Shown here piece by piece: positions 35,154 through 43,918 of a stretch of 52,074 nt of DNA. The position numbers and the translations under genes were made by a program. Below the pieces are notes generated by a model. The model had not been told where the DNA came from, did not search any database, and saw only the letters and a list, made by a program, of their open reading frames with translations. The DNA lies in the NCBI GenBank assembly GCA_949292375.1, contig CASEZG010000017.1, positions 1-52,074 of the forward strand. The letters are read 5' to 3'. How positions within the stretch are numbered: the first letter of the stretch is position 1; each line of letters begins with the position of its first letter. The stretch is from an uncultured Pseudomonadota bacterium. Lineage in GTDB: Bacteria; Pseudomonadota; Alphaproteobacteria; RF32; CAG-239.

Positions 35154-36452
35154 ATGTCTGACCCTCGCCAAACCGCAGCAGAAATGCTTCAAAAAATCCT
35201 AATTGATAAAGCTTTTTTCTCTGACATCAAAAACGCCGCCGATTCTCTTGCCGGAAAAGATGCGTCTTTTGCCAATATGCTGGTACTAACTGCGCTCAGA
35301 CGTCTGGTGTTCTTAAAAAAAGTTCTCAAACAATATGCCAAGAAAAAACTCCCCGAAAAAGCCGCTTTTGCCGAATATGTATTGTTTTTGGGCTTAACCG
35401 AAATCTTGTTTATGGATACACCCGATTACGCCATAATCAACAGCTGGGTAAACATCGCCAAAAGAAAAACCGACAAATACGTTGCCGGCTTTGTCAATGC
35501 GGTTCTGCGCAAAGCCTGCGCCGACCGTGAAGAATTAAAAAAACACGATTTCGGAGAGTTCTTCACTTCCGAATTTTATCGCATACTAGACCATGCCTAT
35601 GGCAAAAAAACCGTTTCCAAAATTCAGGCGGCTTCTCTCAAAGAACCACCGCTTGATATTACGGTAAAATCATCTCCCAAAATCTGGGCAGAAAAGTTAA
35701 GCGGAGTTCTGCTGCCCACTGGCTCGATTCGTCTGAAAAATAGTGGAAAAATATCTGAAATTGAGGGTTTTGAAAGTGGAGAATGGTGGGTTCAGGACGC
35801 TGCTGCCGCATTACCCGTAAAATGTTTGGGCAAAATCAGCGGCCTAAAAGTCCTTGATATGTGCGCAGCCCCCGGCGGCAAAACCGCACAACTGATTAAT
35901 GAGGGGGCTAACGTAACCTCCTTAGACATTTCTGAAAGCCGCCTCAAAAAACTTCGGGATAATATGTTAAGGCTCCGCTTCAATGAACCGCAAACCATTT
36001 GTGCCGACGGCATAGAATATCTGCAAAACTATAAAGGCGAGGCTTTTGACATCATTTTGCTTGACGCCCCCTGCTCGGCAACGGGAACTCTGCGTCGCCA
36101 CCCCGAAATCGTCCACATCAAAAATACAACGGATATTGAAAAACAAGTCAAACTCCAACAGGCCTTACTAAACGCCGCCGCAAACGCGCTAAAAAAAGAC
36201 GGTGTATTACTCTATTGCGTCTGCTCCATAACTAAAGCGGAAGGCGAAAATCAAATACAAAAATTCTTAGAAGACAACCCGCTCTTCAAACTTTGCCCCT
36301 TAAACGCAGAAGATATTTGTGAGAACGATAACACTTCAAAAATTGAAGAAATTTTTACCAAAGAAGGCTACATTCGTACCCTACCCTTCCATATGTCAGA
36401 ATATGGCGGGCTCGATTCGTTCTTTATTGCCAAACTAAGAAAGGTTGCCTAA
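35154..36452 (+). CDS. rsmB: 16S rRNA m5C methyltransferase RsmB-like
   Basis: 432 residues. An N-terminal NusB-like domain (1 to about 140) precedes the NOL1/NOP2/Sun methyltransferase domain. SAM-binding motif is LDMCAAPGGKTAQL; catalytic Cys motifs are LLDAPCSATGTLRRHPEI and YCVCSITKAEGENQ. The protein should methylate a cytosine in 16S rRNA. The ATG follows AAGGAA. The next gene starts 1 base after the stop. Confidence 0.92.
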   Translation: MSDPRQTAAEMLQKILIDKAFFSDIKNAADSLAGKDASFANMLVLTALRRLVFLKKVLKQYAKKKLPEKAAFAEYVLFLGLTEILFMDTPDYAIINSWVNIAKRKTDKYVAGFVNAVLRKACADREELKKHDFGEFFTSEFYRILDHAYGKKTVSKIQAASLKEPPLDITVKSSPKIWAEKLSGVLLPTGSIRLKNSGKISEIEGFESGEWWVQDAAAALPVKCLGKISGLKVLDMCAAPGGKTAQLINEGANVTSLDISESRLKKLRDNMLRLRFNEPQTICADGIEYLQNYKGEAFDIILLDAPCSATGTLRRHPEIVHIKNTTDIEKQVKLQQALLNAAANALKKDGVLLYCVCSITKAEGENQIQKFLEDNPLFKLCPLNAEDICENDNTSKIEEIFTKEGYIRTLPFHMSEYGGLDSFFIAKLRKVA

Positions 36453-36453
36453 A

Positions 36454-37446
36454 ATGTTTTTTCGTAAAGACGTTTTTAACCCCAAACTGGAAGAACTTGA
36501 AAACGATTCTCTTTCCGTGGAAGAAACAAACATTCCGCTCCAAACAGACAAACGTCCGATATATGTCATAGGCAACAATGCTCTGACCTGTTATTTAGCC
36601 GCAAAGTTAACCGATGCCGGACATCGTATTATTGTAATCTCGGATAAAGAAAACAACATCAGTTTATCCACCAACGGCATAAGCCTAAAAGAAGACAGCA
36701 GCCTAAAGCTCAGTCGATACAAATTTGACACATCTTTTTGGCTGAAAGAAGAACCCAAACTTGTCATTCTCAGTGCCGCTGCCGGACAAATAAATCCTTT
36801 TCTGACCACGCTCTCAAAAGAAAAAATCGGAACTGCACCCATTCTGTGTTTTACTCCGCTTAAAGACATTAATTATCTGGAAGCCATTGTCGGAGGCAAC
36901 CTATTCCGAGCATTTTTTGACGGCTACCTGCAACAAAATGAACAACAAGTATTTTTATTCGGTCGAGCACCGCAAATAAAAATCTGCAAAAACATCAATT
37001 GGGAAAAAGAGAACCCATTTCCCGAGCTCCTGAAAAATTGTGAAATCAATATAACCTACAGTGCCGAAACAACCTTATGCTATTGGGAATATTTTATTCC
37101 CTACGCCATCGGTTCTCTACTGGCGGCCCTTTACAACAAAAATCTTTTTGACATAACCAAAGACAAACTGCTACGAGATAAAATTCCGCTTCTGGTCGCA
37201 GAAGCCGCCGAAATTACCTCTGCTGAGGGCATACAACTAAATACGGAAGAGATTATCAAAAAGCTCTATGCCGCCCCCATGAGCTATCGATTTCCTCTAC
37301 AAGATGAAGTAAACATAAGCAGTTACGGAGAAGCCAACTTCATCAGCTCTGTCTTAATGACTTCGGCGCGCAGTGCAAAAATTCGCTTTATGGACAGCCA
37401 TCTCAACAAGATGCTTAAACAAATATACAACTTAATCTTAGTATAA
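36454..37446 (+). CDS. Ketopantoate reductase-like protein, divergent
   Basis: 330 residues with the layout of the PanE/ApbA family: an N-terminal Rossmann domain and a helical C-terminal domain. The dinucleotide motif is altered: PIYVIGNNALTCYLAAKL has IGNNA where GAGAIG is expected. The C-terminal part has LLVAEAAEITSAEGI, as in PanE. Catalytic Lys and Glu positions cannot be confirmed by eye, so it may not be active as ketopantoate reductase. It starts at the ATG at 36454, with AAAGG upstream; a TTG three codons earlier is possible. It lies directly after rsmB. Confidence 0.65.
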   Translation: MFFRKDVFNPKLEELENDSLSVEETNIPLQTDKRPIYVIGNNALTCYLAAKLTDAGHRIIVISDKENNISLSTNGISLKEDSSLKLSRYKFDTSFWLKEEPKLVILSAAAGQINPFLTTLSKEKIGTAPILCFTPLKDINYLEAIVGGNLFRAFFDGYLQQNEQQVFLFGRAPQIKICKNINWEKENPFPELLKNCEINITYSAETTLCYWEYFIPYAIGSLLAALYNKNLFDITKDKLLRDKIPLLVAEAAEITSAEGIQLNTEEIIKKLYAAPMSYRFPLQDEVNISSYGEANFISSVLMTSARSAKIRFMDSHLNKMLKQIYNLILV

Positions 37447-37527
37447 AAACACTTTGTTGGTTGAAGAAAAAGAAGAAAATATGTATAAAATAACAAGGCT
37501 GACCTGAATTTATTAAGGGATAAACTT

Positions 37528-38589
37528 ATGGAAATTGCATTTCTAATATCATTCATTGCTTTTCTGCTCTGTTTTTTAACAACCTTAATTGCGTTAAGAC
37601 TAGTTATTTCGCAAACAACTTTGAGCTCGACATCTCCTTGGAAAAACGACGCTTTTTTACCGGCCCTAAGCATAACCTGTGTTTCTTTTGTCGCCTTCTT
37701 TTTTCTTCGCAACTCTCCGCAGGATCAAATCTTTCCATTAAAACTTACCGAACTGCTGATAGCTTTGACCTCAAGCATTGCAATTTACGCTTTTTTCTTT
37801 TTCAAACAATCCATCAAAACAAATCTTCCTCTGCTTTTGGCTTTAGTTGGTTTGAGCACAGCACTTTTACCGACAGAATTTATGTTGTTCCAAAACCACC
37901 TGCCTTTCTGGGCTGACCGCCTATGCATCATAGCCCTTTGGACAACTTTTGCTTGGTGTTTCCATTATCTCAACGGCATTGACGGCATGACCTCTTTGCA
38001 GGCCTCAAACATGGTTGCCGGGCTGTTCATCGTCTCCGTTCTGGGGGGGCTTCCTCTTCTTTACGGCCATTTTTCCGCATCCTTTCTCGGAGCTCTTCTG
38101 GCTCTGCTGATATACAATTGGTATCCGGCAAAACTTATGCTTTCAAATGGTGCTTGTCTTTCCTTAGGCTTCTTAATCGGATGGTTGTTTCTTCTATCCG
38201 CTCGCGAGGGAATGAGTGGTTGCAGTTTGGTCTTTAGTGTTTACTACATTCTCGAAATCTTTTGGGCTCTCGGCAACAAGCTGGTTTCAGACAAAGGAGA
38301 TTTTGTAGCCAATACACTATACTATCAAACAAACATCTCGGGGCTATCTCCGGCAGAAGTCTGCCAAAACATAAACAAACTTTTGATGATTCTTTTAATC
38401 ATAGGCTGTTTCCAAATCTACGCTCCCAACAACTATTCATTACCTCTAACCTCAGCATTCATTACACTTTGGTTTATGAGCAAACTGAATAATTGGCAAA
38501 CACAAGGTCAAACTCTAAAAGAGATTAACCAAGAAGTCATTCAAGACATCAAAGACAACATAAACGACATCAAAAAAATCATCAGATAA
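37528..38589 (+). CDS. Divergent WecA/MraY-family (GT4) membrane protein
   Basis: 353 residues with about ten membrane segments. CFHYLNGIDGMTSLQASN matches the NxxDGxxGL motif of polyprenyl-phosphate sugar-1-phosphate transferases, and YNWYPAKLMLSNGACLSLGF aligns with the FNFPPAKIFMGDSGSLFLGF motif. In that second motif the catalytic or Mg-binding Asp is replaced (SNGAC for GDSGS), and no DDxxD motif is seen. The protein is a diverged or inactive relative. A 30-residue charged tail follows. It precedes the TPR gene by 14 bases, so the two probably form one unit. Confidence 0.7.
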   Translation: MEIAFLISFIAFLLCFLTTLIALRLVISQTTLSSTSPWKNDAFLPALSITCVSFVAFFFLRNSPQDQIFPLKLTELLIALTSSIAIYAFFFFKQSIKTNLPLLLALVGLSTALLPTEFMLFQNHLPFWADRLCIIALWTTFAWCFHYLNGIDGMTSLQASNMVAGLFIVSVLGGLPLLYGHFSASFLGALLALLIYNWYPAKLMLSNGACLSLGFLIGWLFLLSAREGMSGCSLVFSVYYILEIFWALGNKLVSDKGDFVANTLYYQTNISGLSPAEVCQNINKLLMILLIIGCFQIYAPNNYSLPLTSAFITLWFMSKLNNWQTQGQTLKEINQEVIQDIKDNINDIKKIIR

Positions 38590-38603
38590 GGCATCATCAC
38601 CAC

Positions 38604-39962
38604 ATGGCAATTTTTGATATAATAAAAAAATTTGTTTCTCCCTCCGCCTCAAAAACAACGGAGCAAGAAAACTTTGCCACAACCCAGATGCCGTCCTTCA
38701 AAATAAAAGTCATTGAATTTAGCGACAACGTTGAAGGCAACAGCGGCGAAATCATCGCCCGTCAATTATCTTCCAAAGAAGGAATAGAAGTAAGTTATTT
38801 TGATGAACCCTTTAATAAATCTTTTCTGAATTTAGAAAGTCGAACCTTATTTGACCTCATTGATAAAGGGCAAACCATTTTAGACAAGACAAGATCTGAC
38901 GTCTTAATATGGGGCTATCGAGAAGGCAATCGCATCCGTCTCAATTTTCAAACTCCCAGCCAATACGAAGACGAAGAACTTGCTTTTGTATCTTTAATGG
39001 ATAGCCTGTATATTCCTGCCCGTCCGGAAACAGGAAATTATCCCGATGCTTTAATAAATCTTATCTACGGAGGGGTTCTCAGTGCCATAAACGCAAGTTC
39101 GGCCCAAACAAAAATATACAAACGTTACCTTCTAAAAAAGAATATTGATTGCCTATCCAAAGACAACTCAGCCAAGAGCTTATCCATTGAATATATGCCA
39201 TATGTCATGAACTTTTTAGGCATAATATATTTAAGCTATTCCTTTGACAAATCAGACGGCCGAGACTTCAAAATCGTCAAAAGCCTGTTTGATACAGCTC
39301 TCAAACATCAAGACTTAATAAGCTCTCCGATACATCTTGGCTGCATCTACAACCATCTGGGACAATTATATGATTGCGCCACACGCTATCTGGCAAAAAA
39401 TCCGGCAGCTTATTTCAAGGGTGCCATTGAATATTATCGCTTATCACAAAAATACTTAAGCAAATATACTTATCCTTATGATTATGGCTATATCTCTTAC
39501 AAACTATCCAAGCTCTTCTTCAGTTACTGGCGGCAAAAAGAAGATATTCAAGCCTTACGAGACGCTGTTTTTCAACTGCGTGAAGCAGAAAAAATATATA
39601 CTTATGCCTTATTCCCCGAATTCTGGGCAGAGATACAAGGACAACTCGGTTATCTTTTATCACTGTTAGGTAATTTTACCCAAAGCGAAAGCATTGCCGA
39701 GTTAGCCGTTTCTTGTTATAAGAACCGCCAAAAAGTAATTACTGAACGCAGAGATCCCATTCTCTGGGCTGATTGTTCTGAAAACATCGGTGATATTTAT
39801 TATCGTATAGGCAAAAACAAATCAGACAAAGAAGCATTAGAAGAAGCTTTGGAACATTTTCACGATGCTCTATATATTTTTGAAAACGCTCAACAATCGG
39901 AGCGTATCAAAAAACTCACAGTAGACATAGCAAAAACCAACCAAAGTTTGAATCAAATATAA
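38604..39962 (+). CDS. TPR-repeat protein of unknown function
   Basis: 452 residues, no signal peptide. The N-terminal domain (about 30-150) has a strand-rich pattern with KIKVIEFSDNVEGNSGEIIARQL and DVLIWGYREGNRIRLNF. The rest is helical and TPR-like: repeated units around LGCIYNHLGQLYDCATRYL, FWAEIQGQLGYLLSLLG and ILWADCSENIGDIYYRIG. Probably a scaffold or sensor protein. Weak ribosome site. It follows the GT4-like gene, which may be its partner; that is inference. Confidence 0.75.
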   Translation: MAIFDIIKKFVSPSASKTTEQENFATTQMPSFKIKVIEFSDNVEGNSGEIIARQLSSKEGIEVSYFDEPFNKSFLNLESRTLFDLIDKGQTILDKTRSDVLIWGYREGNRIRLNFQTPSQYEDEELAFVSLMDSLYIPARPETGNYPDALINLIYGGVLSAINASSAQTKIYKRYLLKKNIDCLSKDNSAKSLSIEYMPYVMNFLGIIYLSYSFDKSDGRDFKIVKSLFDTALKHQDLISSPIHLGCIYNHLGQLYDCATRYLAKNPAAYFKGAIEYYRLSQKYLSKYTYPYDYGYISYKLSKLFFSYWRQKEDIQALRDAVFQLREAEKIYTYALFPEFWAEIQGQLGYLLSLLGNFTQSESIAELAVSCYKNRQKVITERRDPILWADCSENIGDIYYRIGKNKSDKEALEEALEHFHDALYIFENAQQSERIKKLTVDIAKTNQSLNQI

Positions 39963-39973
39963 GAAGAAAAAAG

Positions 39974-40315
39974 ATGAAACCTTTATATCCCGTAATTCTT
40001 TTAACCATTTCAAACATCTTTATGACCTTTGCCTAGTATGGACACCTAAAGTTCAAAAGCACAGCCTTATGGACGGTAATTTTAGCCAGTTGGGGAATTG
40101 CTTTTTTGGAATACTGCTTTCAGGTGCCGGCCAACCGCATCGGCCACGAATTTTTCACCGCTCCGCAGCTCAAAATCATGCAGGAAGCCATCACCATTTT
40201 GGTCTTCTCAATTTTTTCGGCCTTATACTTAAAAGAAGCTCTGCGTTGGAATGATATTGTCGGCTTTGTCCTGATTTTGCTGGCTGTCTTTTTCGTGTTT
40301 AAGAAATGGGATTAA
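39974..40315 (+). pseudogene. DUF486 membrane protein gene with in-frame amber codon
   Basis: Reads as MKPLYPVILLTISNIFMTFA, then TAG (40034-40036), then YGHLKFKSTALW and a complete DUF486 protein with four membrane helices, VPANRIGHEFFTAPQLK and a stop at 40313. Family members have Trp at this position (AWYGHLKF), so TGG to TAG is a single-base change. The rest of the gene, 113 codons, is intact with no other lesion, so the mutation is recent, suppressed or an error. The gene overlaps tatC by 4 bases at the convergent end. Confidence 0.9.
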
Positions 40316-41025
40316 TTTTCGGCTCTGTATTTCCGAGCAGCCCAAAGCCCCGCCTCAAATAACAAATAAGTCGGGATCGTCAACATCAATTGGCTGACGA
40401 CATCCGGCGGTGTCAAAATTCCAGCCACAATCAAAATCCCGACAAATATATACGGTCTTTTACTTTTAACACCTTCATAAGATACTATTCCGGCACGAAT
40501 AAGAGAATAAGTAATTAACGGAAACTGAAACATCAAACCGAAAATAACCGAAAGCATTAAGGCCAAACCGACAATATTCGAAATTCCGAACATGGCTTTG
40601 ATATTCACTGTCGCAAAACTGATACCAAAATTAATAATCAACGGCAAAATAAAGAACAAACAGAATAACACCCCGACAATAAACAAAGACGAAGAAGTCA
40701 GAACTATTGATTTTATAAATCTGCGTTCATTATCATACAACGCCGGTAGCAAAAATTTCCAAACTTGTCTGGCAATATAGGGAAAACAAAATAACAAATC
40801 CAAAACAACGGCTATTTTGATTTGCAGTAAAAAAACTTCCATCGGCGAAAAATAATTCAGGACAATCTCATTGTCGCCGACAATAACCTTAATCAATGCA
40901 TTCATAAAATACGGCACAAGGAAGAACATCGGCAACAAGCAAATCGCCAATGCCGTAAGGGACTTCACAAGCATTGAGCGAAGTGCTTCCAAATGCAGAA
41001 TCAGACTTTCTTCTTTGTCGTCCAT
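40312..41025 (-). CDS. tatC: Twin-arginine translocase subunit TatC
   Basis: 237 residues with six membrane helices. N-terminal EESLILHLEALRSMLVKSL is the TatC signature, followed by FPYIARQVWKFLLPALYDNERR. It is the receptor for twin-arginine signal peptides. I chose ATG 41025, 1 base after the tatA stop; a longer start would overlap tatA. It is the last gene of the large minus-strand operon. No tatB is present next to it. Confidence 0.94.
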   Translation of the reverse strand: MDDKEESLILHLEALRSMLVKSLTALAICLLPMFFLVPYFMNALIKVIVGDNEIVLNYFSPMEVFLLQIKIAVVLDLLFCFPYIARQVWKFLLPALYDNERRFIKSIVLTSSSLFIVGVLFCLFFILPLIINFGISFATVNIKAMFGISNIVGLALMLSVIFGLMFQFPLITYSLIRAGIVSYEGVKSKRPYIFVGILIVAGILTPPDVVSQLMLTIPTYLLFEAGLWAARKYRAEN

Positions 41026-41026
41026 T

Positions 41027-41236
41027 TTATTCTTTGTTTTTCTTTTCTTCGTCTTTAACGGCTTTTTCAACCGAATCTTTTAGGTCTTGCGCCTCATTTT
41101 GCAGCATTTCTTTGGCTTTTTTATACTCATATTGCGCCTTGCCGAGAGCTTTGGCCAATTCGGGGATTCTCTTACCGCCGAACAAAACCAAGACCACAAC
41201 CAAAATCAAAGCAATCTCTGTTAAACCTAACGACAT
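41027..41236 (-). CDS. tatA: Twin-arginine translocase subunit TatA
   Basis: 69 residues: an N-terminal membrane helix ([26 protein letters not shown]), with the FG hinge and an amphipathic helix, then a charged tail rich in Glu and Lys. The short tail looks like TatA or TatE rather than TatB. With TatC it would form a minimal TatAC system. It follows the polyferredoxin gene by 12 bases. Confidence 0.92.
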   Translation of the reverse strand: MSLGLTEIALILVVVLVLFGGKRIPELAKALGKAQYEYKKAKEMLQNEAQDLKDSVEKAVKDEEKKNKE

Positions 41237-41248
41237 TTTTTAACTCCT

Positions 41249-42520
41249 TTACAACAATTTTTGCCTCTCGACGGCAACCATTTTTATCGCCTTCACCGGA
41301 CAAGCCGCTTGGCAAGTTCCGCAACCGATACATTTATTGGCATCTACAATCGGAAAAGCCCCATCTACCCGACGAATTGCTTGCGCCGGACATTTCATCA
41401 CGCACAAACCGCATTTAACGCAGATATTCTCATCAATTTCAGCCAAAGCGATTTGCGTTTTCTGTTTTTGCGCCAGCGTCAGACGTTTAATCGCGCCTGA
41501 CGGACAAACCTCAGAACATTTATGACAGTTATAGTCGCAAAAACTATCCTGATAGTCAATATGCACCGCCGGATATTCCCCGTCCGCTTTTTTAATAATC
41601 TTCATCGGACAATTCTGCACGCAGAGATTACAGTTAAGACATCTGTTGGCAAAATCTTCGGCATTTCCGGCACCGGCAGGCAGAATAACTTTTTTGAGCT
41701 TTATCGCAACTTTCTTGCTGATTTCAACTCCGCTCTTAACGGCCAACGCCAAAACAACCAATGCCGCACCGCCCAAAATAAATTTTCTGCGCTCGGGATT
41801 AAAACTTACCTTCTTATCCGGCTTTTTACCATAATGAATACCGTTTTGGCGGCAACTTCCTAAACACTTGAAACATTTCACACAAGTTTCGTTATCAACG
41901 ATTCTGTTTTTAAAATCAATACTCCCACTCGGACATTTAGAAGCACATCTGCCGCAAGCAACACATTTCTCGTCATCAATATAAACTTGCATCAGCGCAT
42001 TTTTGGACAACAATCCTAAAACCGCACCGACCGGACAAATATTAGAGCAAAAATAACGTCCCTTAAACCAAACCAAAAGAACAATTACGGTCACAACACT
42101 CATGCCTAAAACTGTACCGCTGAAGGCTGAACCAAACAAACTATAAGGGTCAATCAACCGCACCAAATAAGCTGTCCCGCCCAACATAGCACCAAAGACA
42201 ATTGCCGCAACAAAATATTTATAAGGCCGATTTTTCAGAGTTCCGTTTTTGCGCCTGAAGATAAGTGCAAATACCTCTTGCAACAAACCCAAAGGACAAA
42301 GCACGGAGCAATAAACCCGTCCAAGCAACAAGGTCAAAACAATTATACCCAAGAGCAATATGCCGGCAAACAAAGAAAAATCCACCAACACCCTTTGTAA
42401 CAAAGCCGCAAACTGCACATCAAATATCTTAAGCGGATAAAAAACACCAAAGATACCCAAAGTACATAATACTGCTGCAATTATTGCCAAACAGATTCTG
42501 AGCAAATAAATCTTATTCAT
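41249..42520 (-). CDS. Membrane polyferredoxin, NapH-like
   Basis: 423 residues. The first part has four membrane segments with two CxxxCP-type motifs (YCSVLCPLG and FCSNICPVG), as in NapH/NosR/RnfB-like proteins. It is followed by six 4Fe-4S cluster motifs: CVACGRCASKCP, CVKCFKCLGSC, CLNCNLCVQNCP, CDYNCHKCSEVCP, CVKCGLCVMKCP and CIGCGTCQAACP. A further membrane-like segment (FILGGAALVVLALAV, preceded by RRK) lies in the middle. It likely carries electrons between a quinol or ferredoxin pool and a partner. It lies between an iron-sulfur-flavoprotein gene and tatAC in one operon. Confidence 0.9.
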   Translation of the reverse strand: MNKIYLLRICLAIIAAVLCTLGIFGVFYPLKIFDVQFAALLQRVLVDFSLFAGILLLGIIVLTLLLGRVYCSVLCPLGLLQEVFALIFRRKNGTLKNRPYKYFVAAIVFGAMLGGTAYLVRLIDPYSLFGSAFSGTVLGMSVVTVIVLLVWFKGRYFCSNICPVGAVLGLLSKNALMQVYIDDEKCVACGRCASKCPSGSIDFKNRIVDNETCVKCFKCLGSCRQNGIHYGKKPDKKVSFNPERRKFILGGAALVVLALAVKSGVEISKKVAIKLKKVILPAGAGNAEDFANRCLNCNLCVQNCPMKIIKKADGEYPAVHIDYQDSFCDYNCHKCSEVCPSGAIKRLTLAQKQKTQIALAEIDENICVKCGLCVMKCPAQAIRRVDGAFPIVDANKCIGCGTCQAACPVKAIKMVAVERQKLL

Positions 42521-42533
42521 TTATCTCCCCATT

Positions 42534-43151
42534 TTAACGAACAAAATTTGTTCTGGCAGTTTTCTCAATAGCCTCATTCCAATCAACGTCTTTAGCTGCC
42601 GCAATAACTTTAAGCGCATTAGCCATATTATGCGCCAAGTTGCGCATAGTTTGCAAACCCTCAGCGTCTTCCTCAGTGTCTTTAGCATTTGCCCCAAAGA
42701 GCACATTCCAATAAGTTGAGGAAACAATCGGCATCTGATTAATGGTAAAATATTTATTCAAAACATCAATCGTTGCCGTTGTTCCGGCACGTCTGGCAAC
42801 AGCAATTGCCGCTGCTGGTTTATGCTTCAAGAAACTTCCGCCGGCATAAAAGACTCTATCCAAGACCGAAAGCAATCTTCCGCTCGGATGCGCATAATAA
42901 ACCGGACTCCCGACAATCAAAGCATCCGCATTTTTCATTTTTTCGATAATCTCGTTGGCAATATCATTAAACACACATTTATTATGCTCTCTGCAATAAC
43001 CACAAGCCACACAATCTTGCTGAGCATCTGGCCCCAACTGCACAATTTCGGAATCAATATTTTCTTCTTTAAGAGTTGTCGCAATCTCGCTCAGAGCAGT
43101 AAAAGTCGTTCCGTCTTTATGACAACTTCCGTTAACCAGCAAAACTTTCAT
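42534..43151 (-). CDS. Flavodoxin-fold FMN reductase / iron-sulfur flavoprotein-like
   Basis: 205 residues with the NADPH-dependent FMN reductase fold: VLLVNGSCHKDGTT (phosphate loop), GSPVYYAHPSG and YAGGSF. CVACGYCREHNKC near residue 47 could hold a 4Fe-4S cluster, as in archaeal and clostridial iron-sulfur flavoproteins. It begins 20 bases after the nickel transporter gene and ends 13 bases before the polyferredoxin gene, a natural electron partner. Confidence 0.85.
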   Translation of the reverse strand: MKVLLVNGSCHKDGTTFTALSEIATTLKEENIDSEIVQLGPDAQQDCVACGYCREHNKCVFNDIANEIIEKMKNADALIVGSPVYYAHPSGRLLSVLDRVFYAGGSFLKHKPAAAIAVARRAGTTATIDVLNKYFTINQMPIVSSTYWNVLFGANAKDTEEDAEGLQTMRNLAHNMANALKVIAAAKDVDWNEAIEKTARTNFVR

Positions 43152-43171
43152 CTTTTTCCTCCCCTAAATCC

Positions 43172-43918
43172 TTACAAACCGCATATAATTGCCACACCGC
43201 AAGCCATAATTGTTCCGCCGGCAATCTCATGAGCATATTTTTCCAAACGCTCAAACCGTAAAGCATCGATTCCCCAAACACCCAATGCCACCGCTGACAT
43301 CATTGTCAAAATCGTTGCCGTGGAAAAAATAAGCGTACTGGATATCACTGCTGAAACCCCCAAAACGCTGGAGGCTGTCAAAATCGGCAATAAAGCTTCA
43401 CAAGGTCCTAAGACAAAGATAATAAAGACCACCCAAAGTGCAATACTTTTTTGCCCTTTAATCTCTTGTAAATGATTATGTTCTGCTTGGTGCTTATGCT
43501 GCCACCTGTGGCGCAAAGCCCACAACAAATAAGCCGCGCCCAAACCAATAAGAGCATAAGCTGCGACATTGCCGCGATTTTCTTCCAACCACAAAAAGTT
43601 TTCTTCGCTCAGCCAATGCGAAAAATAAATAAACATCAAGGCAATGATAAGCGCGCTTGCAATATGCCCAACCCCGCAGATAAACGTCCATAACAAAGTT
43701 TTTGCCAAACCATAACCGCGGCTTTTGGCAATAGCCACAAAAGGCAGATAATGATCGGGACCCATAATCGTATGCACCACCGCGGTTATCAAAGCCGCCA
43801 ACCAAATAGCAGACAAAGTTGCACCTGAGGCTATTTCCGTTTGCCCAAAACTCCCATGTGCCCAAGCATTAGCTGACAACAAAAACATCATCATAAAACC
43901 AAGTCCGATTTTTCTCAT
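43172..43918 (-). CDS. Predicted nickel importer, UreH/NiCoT-like
   Basis: 248 residues with a signal-like N-terminus and six membrane helices. The first helix carries HTIMGPDHYLPF, a variant of the NiCoT H-x-D-H metal motif. FVLGPCEALLPIL is a second conserved motif and a cytoplasmic loop holds RHRWQHKHQAEHNH, a histidine-rich metal loop. Similar transporters occur beside urease, hydrogenase and lar genes. It overlaps larE by ATGA, so it is probably the nickel supply for the Lar cofactor. Confidence 0.8.
   Translation of the reverse strand: MRKIGLGFMMMFLLSANAWAHGSFGQTEIASGATLSAIWLAALITAVVHTIMGPDHYLPFVAIAKSRGYGLAKTLLWTFICGVGHIASALIIALMFIYFSHWLSEENFLWLEENRGNVAAYALIGLGAAYLLWALRHRWQHKHQAEHNHLQEIKGQKSIALWVVFIIFVLGPCEALLPILTASSVLGVSAVISSTLIFSTATILTMMSAVALGVWGIDALRFERLEKYAHEIAGGTIMACGVAIICGL

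Noticed and set aside
40034-40036. TAG read as Trp by a changed genetic code
   Set aside because: rpmH, the DUF378 gene, the ArsR-type gene and the flavodoxin gene all end with TAG at their normal C-termini, so TAG is a stop codon here.
41026-41070. Longer TatC start (15 extra basic residues)
   Set aside because: The extension lies inside tatA in another frame and the family start MDDKEESLILHLEALR sits 1 base after the tatA stop.
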